Source: an uncultured Hyphomicrobiales bacterium
GTDB lineage: Bacteria; Pseudomonadota; Alphaproteobacteria; Rhizobiales; Xanthobacteraceae
Length of the DNA: 36,325 nt
Direction of reading: 5' to 3'
NCBI GenBank assembly: GCA_903929045.1
Contig: CAIYTE010000117.1
Coordinates: forward strand, 1 to 36,325
Shown: piece by piece, positions 18,795 to 26,760 of the stretch
How the letters are laid out: each line of letters starts with the position of its first letter
How positions within the stretch are numbered: position 1 is the first letter of the stretch
Position numbers and translations under genes: made by a program
Notes under the pieces: model-generated
The model's database searches: none
Told to the model about the DNA's origin: nothing
The model's input: the letters and a program-made list of their open reading frames with translations, nothing else

Positions 18795-20333
18795 TCAGTC
18801 GAACAGGCCGCCCTGCCCGGTATCGCCGCTCGTGCGCGGACGCGGTTTCACGGCCGGCTTCGCCGCCGGTTTTGGCGCGGACACAGGACGCATGACGCTC
18901 TCGCCATCGGCGACCGCTGCGACGCGGCCATCGGCGAACTCGATATCGAGCCGCGTGCCGCTGCCGACCGCCGCCGCTGAATGCAGCGGATGACCTTCAC
19001 CATCGCGCACCAGCGCGAAGCCGCGCTTGAGCACTTCGCGATAGGAAAACGCGGTGAGCAATTGCGCCGCGCGTTCCAGCCGCGCCCCGCGCTGCACCAG
19101 CAATGCCTGCGTCGCCCGATGCGAGCGTTCGCCAAAGGCAACGACGCGTTCACGCGCACGCTCGATGCGCACGCGATGGGCCTGCGCGTTCGACGCCAGC
19201 CCCGACCCGAGGCGGCGGATCAGATTGTCGTAGCGTTCACGGCGACGCTCGACATTGGTGCGCAGCAATTGCGGCGCCAGACGCCCGGCGACCGAAGAAT
19301 ATTGCCGGTGATGGATCTGCGCGTTCGCCGTGAGTGCGCGCGGCAGCCGTTCAGACAGTCCATCGAGCTGCTGGCGCGGCGCGGCGAGAATGTCTTTCGG
19401 CAGCGCGCGTGACAGCAGCGACAATTCCTTGCGGCGCTGATCGAGGCCGCGCGTCCAGCACGCCAGCCGCCGCGCCGCCAGCGAGACGATCCGCTCCAGC
19501 AACTCGCTGCGCACCGGCACCGCCATTTCGGCGGCGGCGGTCGGCGTCGGCGCGCGCCGGTCCGAGGCAAAGTCGATCAAGGTCACGTCGGTCTCGTGAC
19601 CGACCGCCGAGATCAGCGGGATCATGCTGTCGGCCGCGGCACGCACCACGATCTCTTCATTGAACGACCACAGATCCTCGAGCGAGCCGCCGCCGCGCGC
19701 GACGATGATCAGATCGGGCCGCGGCAAAGCGCCGCCGTCAGGCAACGCGTTGAAGCCGTGAATGGCATTGGCGACTTCACGCGCCGAGGTCTCGCCCTGC
19801 ACGCGCACCGGCCAGACCAGCACACGGCGCGGAAAGCGGTCGGCCAGACGATGCAGGATGTCGCGGATGACGGCCCCGGTCGGCGACGTCACGACGCCGA
19901 TCACATCGGGCAGGAACGGAATGAGCTGCTTGCGCGCGTCGTCGAACAAGCCTTCGGCGGCGAGCTTCTTCTTGCGCTCCTCGAGCTGCTTGAGCAGCGC
20001 GCCGACGCCGGCGGGCTCCAGCGTGTCGATGATGAGCTGATATTTCGACGAACCCGGGAAGGTCGTCAGCTTGCCGGTGACGATGACGTCGAGGCCCTCT
20101 TCGGGCTTCATCCGCATGCGGCCCCAGACGCCCTTCCAGATCACCGCCTCGAGCACCGCCTTGTCGTCCTTGAGGCGGAAATAGCAATGGCCGGAGGGCG
20201 ACGCGCCCTTGAAGCCCGACACTTCGCCGCGCACCCGCACATAGCCGTAGGCGTCCTCGACGGTGCGCTTGAGCGCCGACGACAGCTCGGAAACAGACCA
20301 TTCCACAACGTTTTTGCCGGCAGCTTCAGCCAT
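18795..20333 (-). CDS. xseA: Exodeoxyribonuclease VII large subunit XseA
   Basis: A 512-aa subunit of exonuclease VII, which degrades single-stranded DNA to oligonucleotides with XseB. Order of parts: an N-terminal OB fold ([20 protein letters not shown], then [13 protein letters not shown]), the catalytic domain with [20 protein letters not shown] and [15 protein letters not shown], a long Arg-rich coiled-coil region, and a C-terminal [13 protein letters not shown] block. The start at ATG 20333 ([17 protein letters not shown]) fits family alignments; a Met 11 residues upstream (20366) is possible, and neither has a strong site. The extra Pro/Lys tail ends in GLFD. It is divergent from purD with 80 bp between. 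xseB is not in the window. Confidence 0.95.
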   Translation of the reverse strand: MAEAAGKNVVEWSVSELSSALKRTVEDAYGYVRVRGEVSGFKGASPSGHCYFRLKDDKAVLEAVIWKGVWGRMRMKPEEGLDVIVTGKLTTFPGSSKYQLIIDTLEPAGVGALLKQLEERKKKLAAEGLFDDARKQLIPFLPDVIGVVTSPTGAVIRDILHRLADRFPRRVLVWPVRVQGETSAREVANAIHGFNALPDGGALPRPDLIIVARGGGSLEDLWSFNEEIVVRAAADSMIPLISAVGHETDVTLIDFASDRRAPTPTAAAEMAVPVRSELLERIVSLAARRLACWTRGLDQRRKELSLLSRALPKDILAAPRQQLDGLSERLPRALTANAQIHHRQYSSVAGRLAPQLLRTNVERRRERYDNLIRRLGSGLASNAQAHRVRIERARERVVAFGERSHRATQALLVQRGARLERAAQLLTAFSYREVLKRGFALVRDGEGHPLHSAAAVGSGTRLDIEFADGRVAAVADGESVMRPVSAPKPAAKPAVKPRPRTSGDTGQGGLFD

Positions 20334-20413
20334 CAGGTCCGAATCTCTTGCGGGGGTGAGCGTCATGGTACACAAAACCGGCTACCCGCAGACTGTCAAC
20401 AAAGGCCACCCGC

Positions 20414-21691
20414 TTGAACATTCTGATCCTCGGTTCCGGCGGCCGCGAGCACGCACTGGCCTGGAAAATCGCTGCGAGCCCGCTGACCGAAAAGCTCTAT
20501 TGCGCGCCGGGCAATGCCGGCATCGCCAAGGAAGCCGAATGCGTCGCGATTGACGTCGCCGACCACAGCGCGGTGATCGCGTTCTGCCAGAGCGCCAAGG
20601 TCGACCTCGTCGTCGTCGGCCCGGAAGTGCCGCTCTGCGCCGGCATTGTCGACGATCTGGAGAAGGCCGGCATCGCCGCCTTCGGCCCGGGCAAATGGGC
20701 GGCGCGGCTCGAAGGCTCCAAGGGCTTCACCAAGGATCTGTGCAAGGCCAACAACATTCCGACCGCCGCCTATGAGCGCTTCAAGGGTGCGGCCGCGGCG
20801 AAGGAGTACGTGCGCAAGCACGGCGCGCCGATCGTCGTGAAGGAAGACGGGCTCGCCGCTGGCAAGGGCGTCGTTGTTGCCGCGACGATCGAGGAAGCCG
20901 AAGCCGCGATCGACATGATGTTCGACGGCGGCCTCGGCAAGCCGGCGTGGGAAATCGTCATCGAGGATTGCCTCGTTGGCGAGGAAGCATCGTTCTTCGC
21001 GCTGTGCGATGGCGACACCGCCATTGCGCTCGCTTCGGCGCAGGACCACAAGCGCGTCGGCGACGGCGACAAAGGACCGAACACCGGCGGCATGGGCGCC
21101 TATTCGCCGGCGCCGATCATGACGGCCGAGATGAACCAGCGCGTGATGGACGAGATCATCCATCCGACCGTGCGCGCCATGAAAGCCATGGGCGCGCCGT
21201 TCAAGGGTGTGTTGTTCGCCGGATTGATGATCACGAAAGATGGTCCGCAGCTCATCGAATACAACGTGCGCTTTGGCGATCCCGAAACGCAGGTGCTCAT
21301 GCTGCGATTGATGTCGGACATCGTGCCGGCCTTGATGGCAGCGCGCGACGGACAGTTGAAGAACTTCGATCTGCGCTGGTATCCCGATGCAGCTCTGACA
21401 GTTGTGATGGCGGCAAAAGGTTATCCGGGATCGTACGACAAAGGCACTTTGATCGAAGGACTCGACGTTGCTGCGCAAACCGAAGGCGTCGAAATTTTTC
21501 ACGCCGGCACGATGACCAAAAATGGGGATGACGTATTTGCTAACGGCGGACGCGTGTTGAACGTTTGCGCGCGCGGAAAATTCGTGCGTGAAGCGCAACA
21601 GCGCGCTTACGCGGCAGTCGATAAGATCAAGTGGCCCAGTGGTTTTTGTCGTCGCGACATTGGTTGGCAAGCGATCGCGCGCGAAAAATAA
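20414..21691 (+). CDS. purD: Phosphoribosylamine-glycine ligase PurD
   Basis: A 425-aa ATP-grasp enzyme for the second step of purine synthesis, joining glycine to phosphoribosylamine. The N-terminal domain begins [19 protein letters not shown]; later come the ATP-grasp parts [18 protein letters not shown], the substrate block [20 protein letters not shown] and the metal/ATP block [16 protein letters not shown]. The start is TTG 20414, with AAAGG 8 bases before it. No closer ATG keeps the essential glycine-rich first loop. Codon choice in the last 250 bp looks slightly more AT-rich, with no other oddity. Confidence 0.96.
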   Translation: MNILILGSGGREHALAWKIAASPLTEKLYCAPGNAGIAKEAECVAIDVADHSAVIAFCQSAKVDLVVVGPEVPLCAGIVDDLEKAGIAAFGPGKWAARLEGSKGFTKDLCKANNIPTAAYERFKGAAAAKEYVRKHGAPIVVKEDGLAAGKGVVVAATIEEAEAAIDMMFDGGLGKPAWEIVIEDCLVGEEASFFALCDGDTAIALASAQDHKRVGDGDKGPNTGGMGAYSPAPIMTAEMNQRVMDEIIHPTVRAMKAMGAPFKGVLFAGLMITKDGPQLIEYNVRFGDPETQVLMLRLMSDIVPALMAARDGQLKNFDLRWYPDAALTVVMAAKGYPGSYDKGTLIEGLDVAAQTEGVEIFHAGTMTKNGDDVFANGGRVLNVCARGKFVREAQQRAYAAVDKIKWPSGFCRRDIGWQAIAREK

Positions 21692-21802
21692 ATCGCGCGT
21701 AAACTCTTAATTACATTTCGGACATGCCACGACTGTGGCGAAATCGCGTTACGTCCGCAAAACTAGACGAACTACCAAACATCATTTGGCATGCGATCCA
21801 TG

Positions 21803-21830
21803 CGTGTGCGGCGATGGCGCAACGCACACG
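21803..21830 (+). other. Potential leader stem-loop before the small exported protein gene
   Basis: CGTGTGCG (21803-21810) can pair with CGCACACG (21823-21830), an 8-bp perfect stem with a 12-base loop. It lies 32 bases before the ribosome site of the gene at 21878. It could stabilise the leader or be a protein site. Seen by eye only. Confidence 0.35.
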
Positions 21831-21877
21831 AACGACTATGTGTGACGTGAGGGCGACGAACGAAGGAGATTCGAATC

Positions 21878-22138
21878 ATGAAGAAGTTTATCATTGCATC
21901 GGCACTGGCTGTTGCGGCGTTCAGCGCGACGCCGACCTTTGCCGCGACCGTTCACCACGCGCGCGTCTCGGCCTCGCAGGCTTATCCCGAAGCCTATGAT
22001 GCCAATGCGAGTGCGGATCGCGACGTGACCGCCGCTGGTCCGGCCGTGTACTCGAACGGCCAGTACGCCGGTTGGGATCCGGATCCGAACATCCGCTTCC
22101 AGCTGATGCGCGACCCCGGTGCGCAGGACGGCAACTAA
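21878..22138 (+). CDS. Small exported protein of unknown function
   Basis: An 86-aa product with a Sec signal peptide (MKKFIIASALAVAAFSATPT, then FAATVHH) and a mature part of about 64 residues that is Ala/Asp/Tyr-rich and acidic. The C-terminal NGQYAGWDPDPNIRFQLMRD resembles short exported proteins I recall from Bradyrhizobium, but I cannot name a family. A strong GAAGGAG site at 21862-21868 precedes ATG 21878. With a leader stem-loop before it and a strong terminator after it, the gene appears to be its own transcription unit and may be highly expressed. Confidence 0.75.
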   Translation: MKKFIIASALAVAAFSATPTFAATVHHARVSASQAYPEAYDANASADRDVTAAGPAVYSNGQYAGWDPDPNIRFQLMRDPGAQDGN

Positions 22139-22168
22139 GCTTCCGTCTGAGTAGCGTCGAGTAACAGC

Positions 22169-22206
22169 ACAAGGTCCGGCAGCAATGCCGGGCCTTGTCG
22201 CTTTTT
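22169..22206 (+). terminator. Rho-independent terminator of the small exported protein gene
   Basis: The stem ACAAGGTCCGGCA (22169-22181) pairs with TGCCGGGCCTTGT (22186-22198) over 13 positions with one T-G wobble and a 4-base GCAA loop. It is followed by CGC and a run of five T (22202-22206). This is the clearest intrinsic terminator in the window, 31 bp after the stop codon. Confidence 0.85.
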
Positions 22207-22265
22207 GCATTCCACTTTGCGGCGCGGTAGAGCACGGGGCACAAGAAGAAACTTGGAGGCCGCCC

Positions 22266-22928
22266 ATGCATCCTGTGCTCCGTCTTTATGAAGACGTTTT
22301 GTCCAGCGCCGAAAACGTCGAGTTCCGGCTGGCGCCGTTGCCACGCTTTATCTACGTCGTGCACGGCACCGCCACGATCGGCGGCAAGACATTGAGCGAA
22401 GGCGACGCCTGGCAAGGCGACGGCGCGATTGCGGTGAAGCCGGGGGAAACCGGCGTGACCTGCTGGCGCTGGGAGCTGGCGCGCGGCGACCGCGGCAGCA
22501 CGGTGGCCTGCGCTCCCGGCATGGTGACGCGCGAGAAACTGTCAGCCTATCTCGAAACCGCGCCGAAAGGCGACTGGCTGATGCGCGGCGACAGCGTCGC
22601 CTTCCCGCCCGGCGGCTGCGCCTATGCGCATACGCATCAGGGCCCCGGCATTCGCTGCCTCGTCGAAGGCGGCATCCGCATCGATACACATGGCCGCTCG
22701 ACGTCGTATGGCCCGGGCGGCGCCTGGTATGAATCCGGACCGGACGCCGTGTTCGCGCAAGCCGCCGCTAACAAACCGAGCCGCTTTGTGCGCGTCATGA
22801 TCCTGCCCGCCGAACTGATCGGCAAAAGCTCGATCGGCTACGTCAACGAGGAAGACAAGGCCAAACCGAAACTGCAGCAGTACAAGATCTACGCCGACGC
22901 GCCGGTTTCGTTCGACGGCAAGAAATAG
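22266..22928 (+). CDS. Bicupin-like protein of unknown substrate
   Basis: A 220-aa soluble protein with two cupin-like halves. The first (about residues 20-90) has PRFIYVVHGTATIGGKTLSE and lacks the usual metal ligands. The second (about 100-180) has FPPGGCAYAHTHQGPGIRC, where HTH plus a following Glu (LVEGG) fit the metal-binding cupin motif, so only the second half is likely to hold metal. ATG 22266 has a GGAGG site at 22255-22259; a longer frame from 22185 runs through the terminator and is rejected. Cupins of this size include small-molecule dioxygenases, isomerases and sensors, and I cannot choose. It is followed in the same direction by the membrane protein gene, 24 bp away. Confidence 0.7.
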   Translation: MHPVLRLYEDVLSSAENVEFRLAPLPRFIYVVHGTATIGGKTLSEGDAWQGDGAIAVKPGETGVTCWRWELARGDRGSTVACAPGMVTREKLSAYLETAPKGDWLMRGDSVAFPPGGCAYAHTHQGPGIRCLVEGGIRIDTHGRSTSYGPGGAWYESGPDAVFAQAAANKPSRFVRVMILPAELIGKSSIGYVNEEDKAKPKLQQYKIYADAPVSFDGKK

Positions 22929-22952
22929 CGGCGCACAAACCGGTCCCATCCC

Positions 22953-23840
22953 ATGATCGCCGCCGCCGGTCTCGCGCTCATCAAGCTCGTGCTCGGTCTC
23001 GGCGTGTTCACGGCGCTCGGCTATCTCGGCAAGTTTTACGACAAGCGGCTTGCCGGCATGCTGCTGACCTTTCCGATCCTCAACAGCATCGGCATTCTCA
23101 GCGGAGACGATCCGCTGGCGGTGGCCGACGCGGTCTATGCCGTCGTCGTGCTCAACGGGCTCATCCTGTTTTTCATGATCTGCTTCTGCGAGCGCCTGAC
23201 GCCAATGCCGGGCGCATCCGCCAACGCCAGACTCGCCGCACGTGTCGTCGTATGGACTGGGGTCTGGGCCATCTGCGCGCCGCTGATCACCAATTTTCGT
23301 GACAGCCTGCCCAGCTTTGCCGGCATCATAGCCTTGCAGATTATTCTCTCGGTTGTCGCGGTCATCGCCATCTGGACGCCGCCGCGCGACACCGCGAATG
23401 CGGGCCCGCCGCGCCTGATCTTGTCCGAACATCTCCGCGCCATGATCGACCTCTGGGGCAATGCGAGCGGTTACGTCCGCATGGGATTGTTCATACTAAG
23501 CTTCGGGCTGCTATTTCTGGCCGCCAACGTGTTCACGTCGAAGTGGCTCGGCATGTTCAGCGCCGTGCCTCTGCCCGGCCTGTTCGCCATCGCCACATTG
23601 TCGGTGATGAATGCGCAGGACGACTTTAAATCGATGCGCGACACCGTCCTGATCGGTGCGCTCAGCGTAAACCTGTTCAACTGGCTCTTCGCGCACTTTC
23701 TTATCAATCTGCCGTTCGTCGGCGTGATGCATACGGTTGCGGGCCTCATCATGCTCGTCGCCATGATGGCCGCCGACGCGGCCTTACTGTTCTGGCTGAC
23801 GCCGCGGATTTCGGCTGTGTTCGACCGTCTGCGGGCTTAA
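22953..23840 (+). CDS. Polytopic membrane protein of unknown function
   Basis: A 295-aa inner-membrane protein with eight or nine hydrophobic segments (roughly residues 7-24, 34-50, 58-79, 96-112, 120-141, 176-196, 205-217, 233-252, 255-282). The two halves look related. GKFYDKRLAGMLLTFPILNS, with a DDP-containing loop near residue 52, can be laid over TSKWLGMFSAVPLPGLFAIA, with QDDFKSM near residue 223. This suggests a four-helix unit duplicated, as in many small transporters. I do not recognise the family. ATG 22953 has no strong ribosome site. The next gene starts 9 bp after its stop, so the two are probably co-transcribed. Confidence 0.7.
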   Translation: MIAAAGLALIKLVLGLGVFTALGYLGKFYDKRLAGMLLTFPILNSIGILSGDDPLAVADAVYAVVVLNGLILFFMICFCERLTPMPGASANARLAARVVVWTGVWAICAPLITNFRDSLPSFAGIIALQIILSVVAVIAIWTPPRDTANAGPPRLILSEHLRAMIDLWGNASGYVRMGLFILSFGLLFLAANVFTSKWLGMFSAVPLPGLFAIATLSVMNAQDDFKSMRDTVLIGALSVNLFNWLFAHFLINLPFVGVMHTVAGLIMLVAMMAADAALLFWLTPRISAVFDRLRA

Positions 23841-23849
23841 GATACGCCC

Positions 23850-24929
23850 ATGACGACCATCGACCGCCAGCAGGCTTTTTCCGGCACCAAGGAAGTGTCC
23901 GGCGCGTTGCGTATCGATGAGGCGCGGCTGGAGGCCTATCTGTCCCAGCAGATCAAAGGCTTTGCCGGACCGCTGACCGCGAAGCAGTTCAAGGGCGGCC
24001 AGTCCAACCCGACCTATCTGCTGGAGACGCCGGCGCGCACATACGTGCTGCGCCGCAAGCCACCCGGCAAACTGCTGCCGTCGGCGCATGCGGTCGACCG
24101 CGAATTCAAGGTCATCAGCGCGCTTCATGGTCAGCGTTTTCCGGTTGCCGAACCGCTGGTCTATTGCGCCGACGAGACGGTGGCCGGCACGCCCTTCTAT
24201 GTCATGAGTTTTGCCGATGGCCGCGTGTTCTGGGAACCGCAAATGCCGGGGTCGCATCCGGCCGAGCGCATCGCTGTCTACGACGCCATGAACGCGACCA
24301 TCGCGCAGCTGCATGCGTTCGATCCGGCGGCGATTGGCCTCAGCGACTTCGGCCGCGGCGAGAATTACGTGGCGCGGCAGGTCGACCGCTGGTCGAAACA
24401 GTATCGCGCCTCCGAGACCGACACGATCGACGCCATGGAGCGGCTGATCGAATGGCTGCCGTCGCATATTCCGCCAGCCGGAAAACCGACGCTCGTGCAT
24501 GGCGACTACCGCATCGACAATCTCATCGTCGCCAAGGATGCGCCGAAGATCATCGCCGTGCTGGACTGGGAGCTGTCGACGCTCGGCGATCCGCTCGCCG
24601 ACTTCACTTATCATCTGATGGCGTGGCACATGCCGCCGACCGAAAGCGCCGCCGGTACCGCGACGTTGAAGGGCCACGCTCTCGCCGCACTCGGCATTCC
24701 GTCGATGGACGACTATGTCGCGGCCTATGTCGCGCGCACCGGGCTCGATCCGCGGCCGCATCTGCCGGTCTATCTCGCCTACAACTTCTTCCGTATCGCG
24801 GCGATCCTGCAAGGCATCATCGGCCGCGTGCGCGACGGCACCGCAACGTCGGAGTTCGCGCCCGCCAAGGCCGACATGATCCGCCCACTCGCCGACACGG
24901 CCTGGGACTTCGCGCGCGCCGCGCGTTGA
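23850..24929 (+). CDS. Aminoglycoside-phosphotransferase-like kinase (ACAD10/11-type APH family)
   Basis: A 359-aa soluble protein with a protein-kinase-like fold. The catalytic loop is LVHGDYRIDNLIVAKDAP (HGDxxxxN, about residue 216) and the metal motif is VLDWELSTLGDPLADFTYHL (DWE, about 236). An N-lobe segment, NPTYLLETPARTYVLRRKP, holds the likely ATP Lys/Arg. These features match the family fused to acyl-CoA dehydrogenase in ACAD10/11, where the kinase phosphorylates hydroxy-acyl chains; bacterial stand-alone members often sit beside fatty-acid genes. No such gene is next to it here, so the substrate is open. It is not evidence of antibiotic resistance. Confidence 0.88.
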   Translation: MTTIDRQQAFSGTKEVSGALRIDEARLEAYLSQQIKGFAGPLTAKQFKGGQSNPTYLLETPARTYVLRRKPPGKLLPSAHAVDREFKVISALHGQRFPVAEPLVYCADETVAGTPFYVMSFADGRVFWEPQMPGSHPAERIAVYDAMNATIAQLHAFDPAAIGLSDFGRGENYVARQVDRWSKQYRASETDTIDAMERLIEWLPSHIPPAGKPTLVHGDYRIDNLIVAKDAPKIIAVLDWELSTLGDPLADFTYHLMAWHMPPTESAAGTATLKGHALAALGIPSMDDYVAAYVARTGLDPRPHLPVYLAYNFFRIAAILQGIIGRVRDGTATSEFAPAKADMIRPLADTAWDFARAAR

Positions 24930-25016
24930 TGGTAATTTTTTGAGTCAACGAGACGTTTCGCGGTCATCGCGAATTTTAAATTCCTCCACAACGGTTCCGT
25001 GAGGCTTGCGCCCTAG

Positions 25017-25039
25017 GGTGATCCGACAAAAGGATCACC
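25017..25039 (+). promoter_or_regulatory. Stem-loop covering the ribosome site of the 59-aa gene
   Basis: GGTGATCC (25017-25024) and GGATCACC (25032-25039) form a perfect 8-bp stem with a 7-base loop (GACAAAA). The stem ends at the base before the ATG at 25040. The likely ribosome site AAAAGGA (25028-25034) lies in the loop and right arm, so folding would limit initiation. There is no T run after it, so it is not a terminator. Confidence 0.6.
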
Positions 25040-25219
25040 ATGAATTCGAGTAGTATTGGCGTTCAGACGATCATGCCGCAGACGGGCACTTCAGCCAAAA
25101 CAACACCGGCGCACGAAGCCAACCAGCGCGAAGCCGCCGCCGAGCCGATCGAGGCCAAGCCGTCCGCGCCGCCCCCACCGCCGTCAGGCCAGGGCAAGCA
25201 CGTCGATCGTTACGCTTAG
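25040..25219 (+). CDS. 59-aa proline-rich small protein of unknown function
   Basis: A short gene. ATG 25040 opens a 59-codon frame ending at TAG 25217-25219, with AAAAGGA six bases upstream. The product begins MNSSSIGVQTIMPQTGTSAK, has an Ala/Glu middle, then APPPPPSGQ and a charged end, GKHVDRYA. It has no signal peptide or membrane span and looks disordered. Short Pro-rich proteins with a GxxVD end occur in related genomes as far as I recall, but I know no function. It is tail-to-tail with tadA (15 bp). The start codon is directly preceded by a hairpin. It could be a chance frame, but the ribosome site and codon use argue for a gene. Confidence 0.55.
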   Translation: MNSSSIGVQTIMPQTGTSAKTTPAHEANQREAAAEPIEAKPSAPPPPPSGQGKHVDRYA

Positions 25220-25234
25220 GTATCCGGCTGGGGA

Positions 25235-25684
25235 TCAGCTTCGTCGCGCGGCGAAAAAGTCCTTCAGGAGCGTGGCCGCGTCGCTCTCATTGATGCCGCT
25301 ATAGACCTCGGGCCGGTGATGGCAGGTCGGCTGCGCGAAAAAGCAGCCGCCGTTTTCCACCGCTCCGCCCTTTGCATCGCCCGCGCCGAAATAGAGCCGC
25401 CGCACGCGCGCAAACGACATCGCCGCCGCGCACATCGCGCAGGGCTCCAGGGTCACATAGAGATCGCAGCCAGTGAGCCGCTCGGAGCCGAGCGATGTGG
25501 CCGCGGCGCGGATCGCCAGCATTTCGGCGTGCGCGGTCGGATCCTTGTCTGCGAGCGTGCGGTTGCCGGCGCTGGCGATGACCGCGCCGTCGCGCACGAC
25601 GACGCAGCCCACAGGCACCTCGCCGCGCGCCGCCGCGGCGCGGGCTTCGTCGAGTGCGAGTTGCATGAATGAGGGTGATGCCAT
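25235..25684 (-). CDS. tadA: tRNA-specific adenosine deaminase TadA
   Basis: A 149-aa zinc enzyme that converts the wobble adenosine of tRNA-Arg(ACG) to inosine. The active site is plain: TAHAEMLAI holds the zinc His and catalytic Glu, and LEPCAMCAAAM (PCxxC) holds the two zinc Cys. GEVPVGCVVV and FGAGDAKGGAVENGG are further family blocks. The start is set at ATG 25684 (MASPSFMQLALDEA). A frame extended to 25717 reads into the palindromic repeat and adds the meaningless MAGTSPAMTAF, so it is rejected; a Met at residue 7 is another option. It is divergent from the pseudouridine synthase gene, with the repeat filling the gap. Confidence 0.94.
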   Translation of the reverse strand: MASPSFMQLALDEARAAAARGEVPVGCVVVRDGAVIASAGNRTLADKDPTAHAEMLAIRAAATSLGSERLTGCDLYVTLEPCAMCAAAMSFARVRRLYFGAGDAKGGAVENGGCFFAQPTCHHRPEVYSGINESDAATLLKDFFAARRS

Positions 25685-25691
25685 AAACGCC

Positions 25692-25779
25692 GTCATGGCC
25701 GGGCTTGTCCCGGCCATCCACGCCTTCCTTTACACTCGTGTATAAAGGCGAGGATGCCCGGCACAAGGCCGGGCATGAC
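25692..25779. repeat. Palindromic intergenic repeat element filling the tadA-rluB gap
   Basis: An 88-bp inverted pair. The left arm begins GTCATGGCCGGGCTTGTCCC and ends in CCATCCACGCCTT. The right arm is its diverged reverse complement, ending in GGGCATGAC at 25779. Each arm is itself a hairpin (GGCCGGG-CTTGT-CCCGGCC type). The spacer CTTTACACTCGTGTATAAAG is nearly self-complementary. It begins 8 bp before the tadA start and ends 13 bp before the rluB start. Its family (GTCATGCCCGGCCTTGTGCC) differs from the CCCCGCGAAAGCGGGG family of the other two elements here. Confidence 0.88.
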
Positions 25780-25792
25780 GAAGAAAGCGCGC

Positions 25793-26758
25793 ATGCCCGA
25801 CAAGACCAAAAGCGAAATACCCGGCGACCGTATTGCCAAGGTCATGGCGCGGGCCGGCGTCGCCTCGCGCCGCCAGGCCGAAACCCTGATCGCCGAAGGC
25901 CGTGTCTCGGTCAACGGCGCGGTCATTTCCTCGCCGGCGCTCAACGTCACGCCTGCCGACAAGATCGTGGTCGACGGCCAGCCGATGGCGAGCCGCGAGC
26001 GCACGCGCATGTTCCTCTACAGCAAACCGCGCGGGCTGGTGACGACGCATTCCGACCCCGAAGGCCGCCCTACCATCTTCACCGCGCTGCCGAAGACCCT
26101 GCCCCGCCTCATCAGCGTCGGCCGGCTCGATATCAACACCGAAGGCCTGCTGCTGCTCACCAATGACGGCGGCCTGGCGCGCGTCCTCGAGCTGCCGTCG
26201 ACCGCCTGGCTGCGCCGCTACCGCGTGCGCGCCAATGGCAGCGTTACGCAGGAAACGCTCGACAGACTGCGCGACGGCATCACCATTGATGGCGTTCACT
26301 ATGGGCCGATTGAAGCCAAGCTTGAGCGCATGAAGGGCGCGAACTGCTGGCTCACCTTTGCCATTCGCGAGGGCAAGAATCGCGAGGTCCGCAAGGTGAT
26401 GGAGTCGCTCGGCCTGACCGTGAACCGGCTGATCCGCGTCTCCTTCGGCCCGTTCAACCTCGGCGAATTGCCGGAATGGTCGGTGAAGGAAATCGACTCC
26501 AAGGCGCTACGTTCCGAACTCGGTGAGAAGATCGTCGCGGAGTCGGGCGCCGACTTCGACTCGCCGCTCGTGGATTATGAAGCCAAGGCCGAAGCAGCGC
26601 GCAAAGCCGAGGAGCGCGCAAAACGCGAAGCCAAGCGCGAGCAGGAATTGAAAAAGCGCGAGGGCAATAAGCGCGACGCCGGCGCGCGCGATGCCAAAAA
26701 GCGGCCGCAACGCCGCCGCGACCGCTCCGGCGGCCCGCGTCCATCGAGGCCGCGCTAA
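25793..26758 (+). CDS. rluB: 23S rRNA pseudouridine synthase, RluB/RsuA family
   Basis: A 321-aa enzyme that isomerises a uridine in rRNA. An N-terminal S4 RNA-binding domain (about residues 9-65: RIAKVMARAGVASRRQAETL) is followed by the catalytic domain with ISVGRLDINTEGLLLLTNDG (catalytic Asp in RLD, about 110) and GKNREVRKVMESLGLTVNRL. A C-terminal tail of about 70 residues is Lys/Arg/Glu/Ala-rich, as in alphaproteobacterial RluB-like proteins, and probably binds rRNA. I chose ATG 25793 (MPDKTKSEI); upstream starts at 25754 or 25775 arise from the repeat element. RluB versus RluE/RluF/RsuA is not certain from sequence alone. It is followed by rsmD after 2 bp. Confidence 0.9.
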   Translation: MPDKTKSEIPGDRIAKVMARAGVASRRQAETLIAEGRVSVNGAVISSPALNVTPADKIVVDGQPMASRERTRMFLYSKPRGLVTTHSDPEGRPTIFTALPKTLPRLISVGRLDINTEGLLLLTNDGGLARVLELPSTAWLRRYRVRANGSVTQETLDRLRDGITIDGVHYGPIEAKLERMKGANCWLTFAIREGKNREVRKVMESLGLTVNRLIRVSFGPFNLGELPEWSVKEIDSKALRSELGEKIVAESGADFDSPLVDYEAKAEAARKAEERAKREAKREQELKKREGNKRDAGARDAKKRPQRRRDRSGGPRPSRPR

Positions 26759-26760
26759 AC

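Noticed and set aside
20396-21670. 424-codon minus-strand frame opposite purD
   Set aside because: Nearly exact mirror of purD with no domain and no start context.
21724-21999. 91-codon plus-strand frame overlapping the small exported protein gene
   Set aside because: No ribosome site, no signal, and it overlaps out of frame with a gene that has both.
23850-24929. Antibiotic resistance gene (aminoglycoside phosphotransferase)
   Set aside because: Catalytic motifs are shared by the whole APH fold, but the overall sequence fits the ACAD10/11-type branch, not known resistance enzymes.
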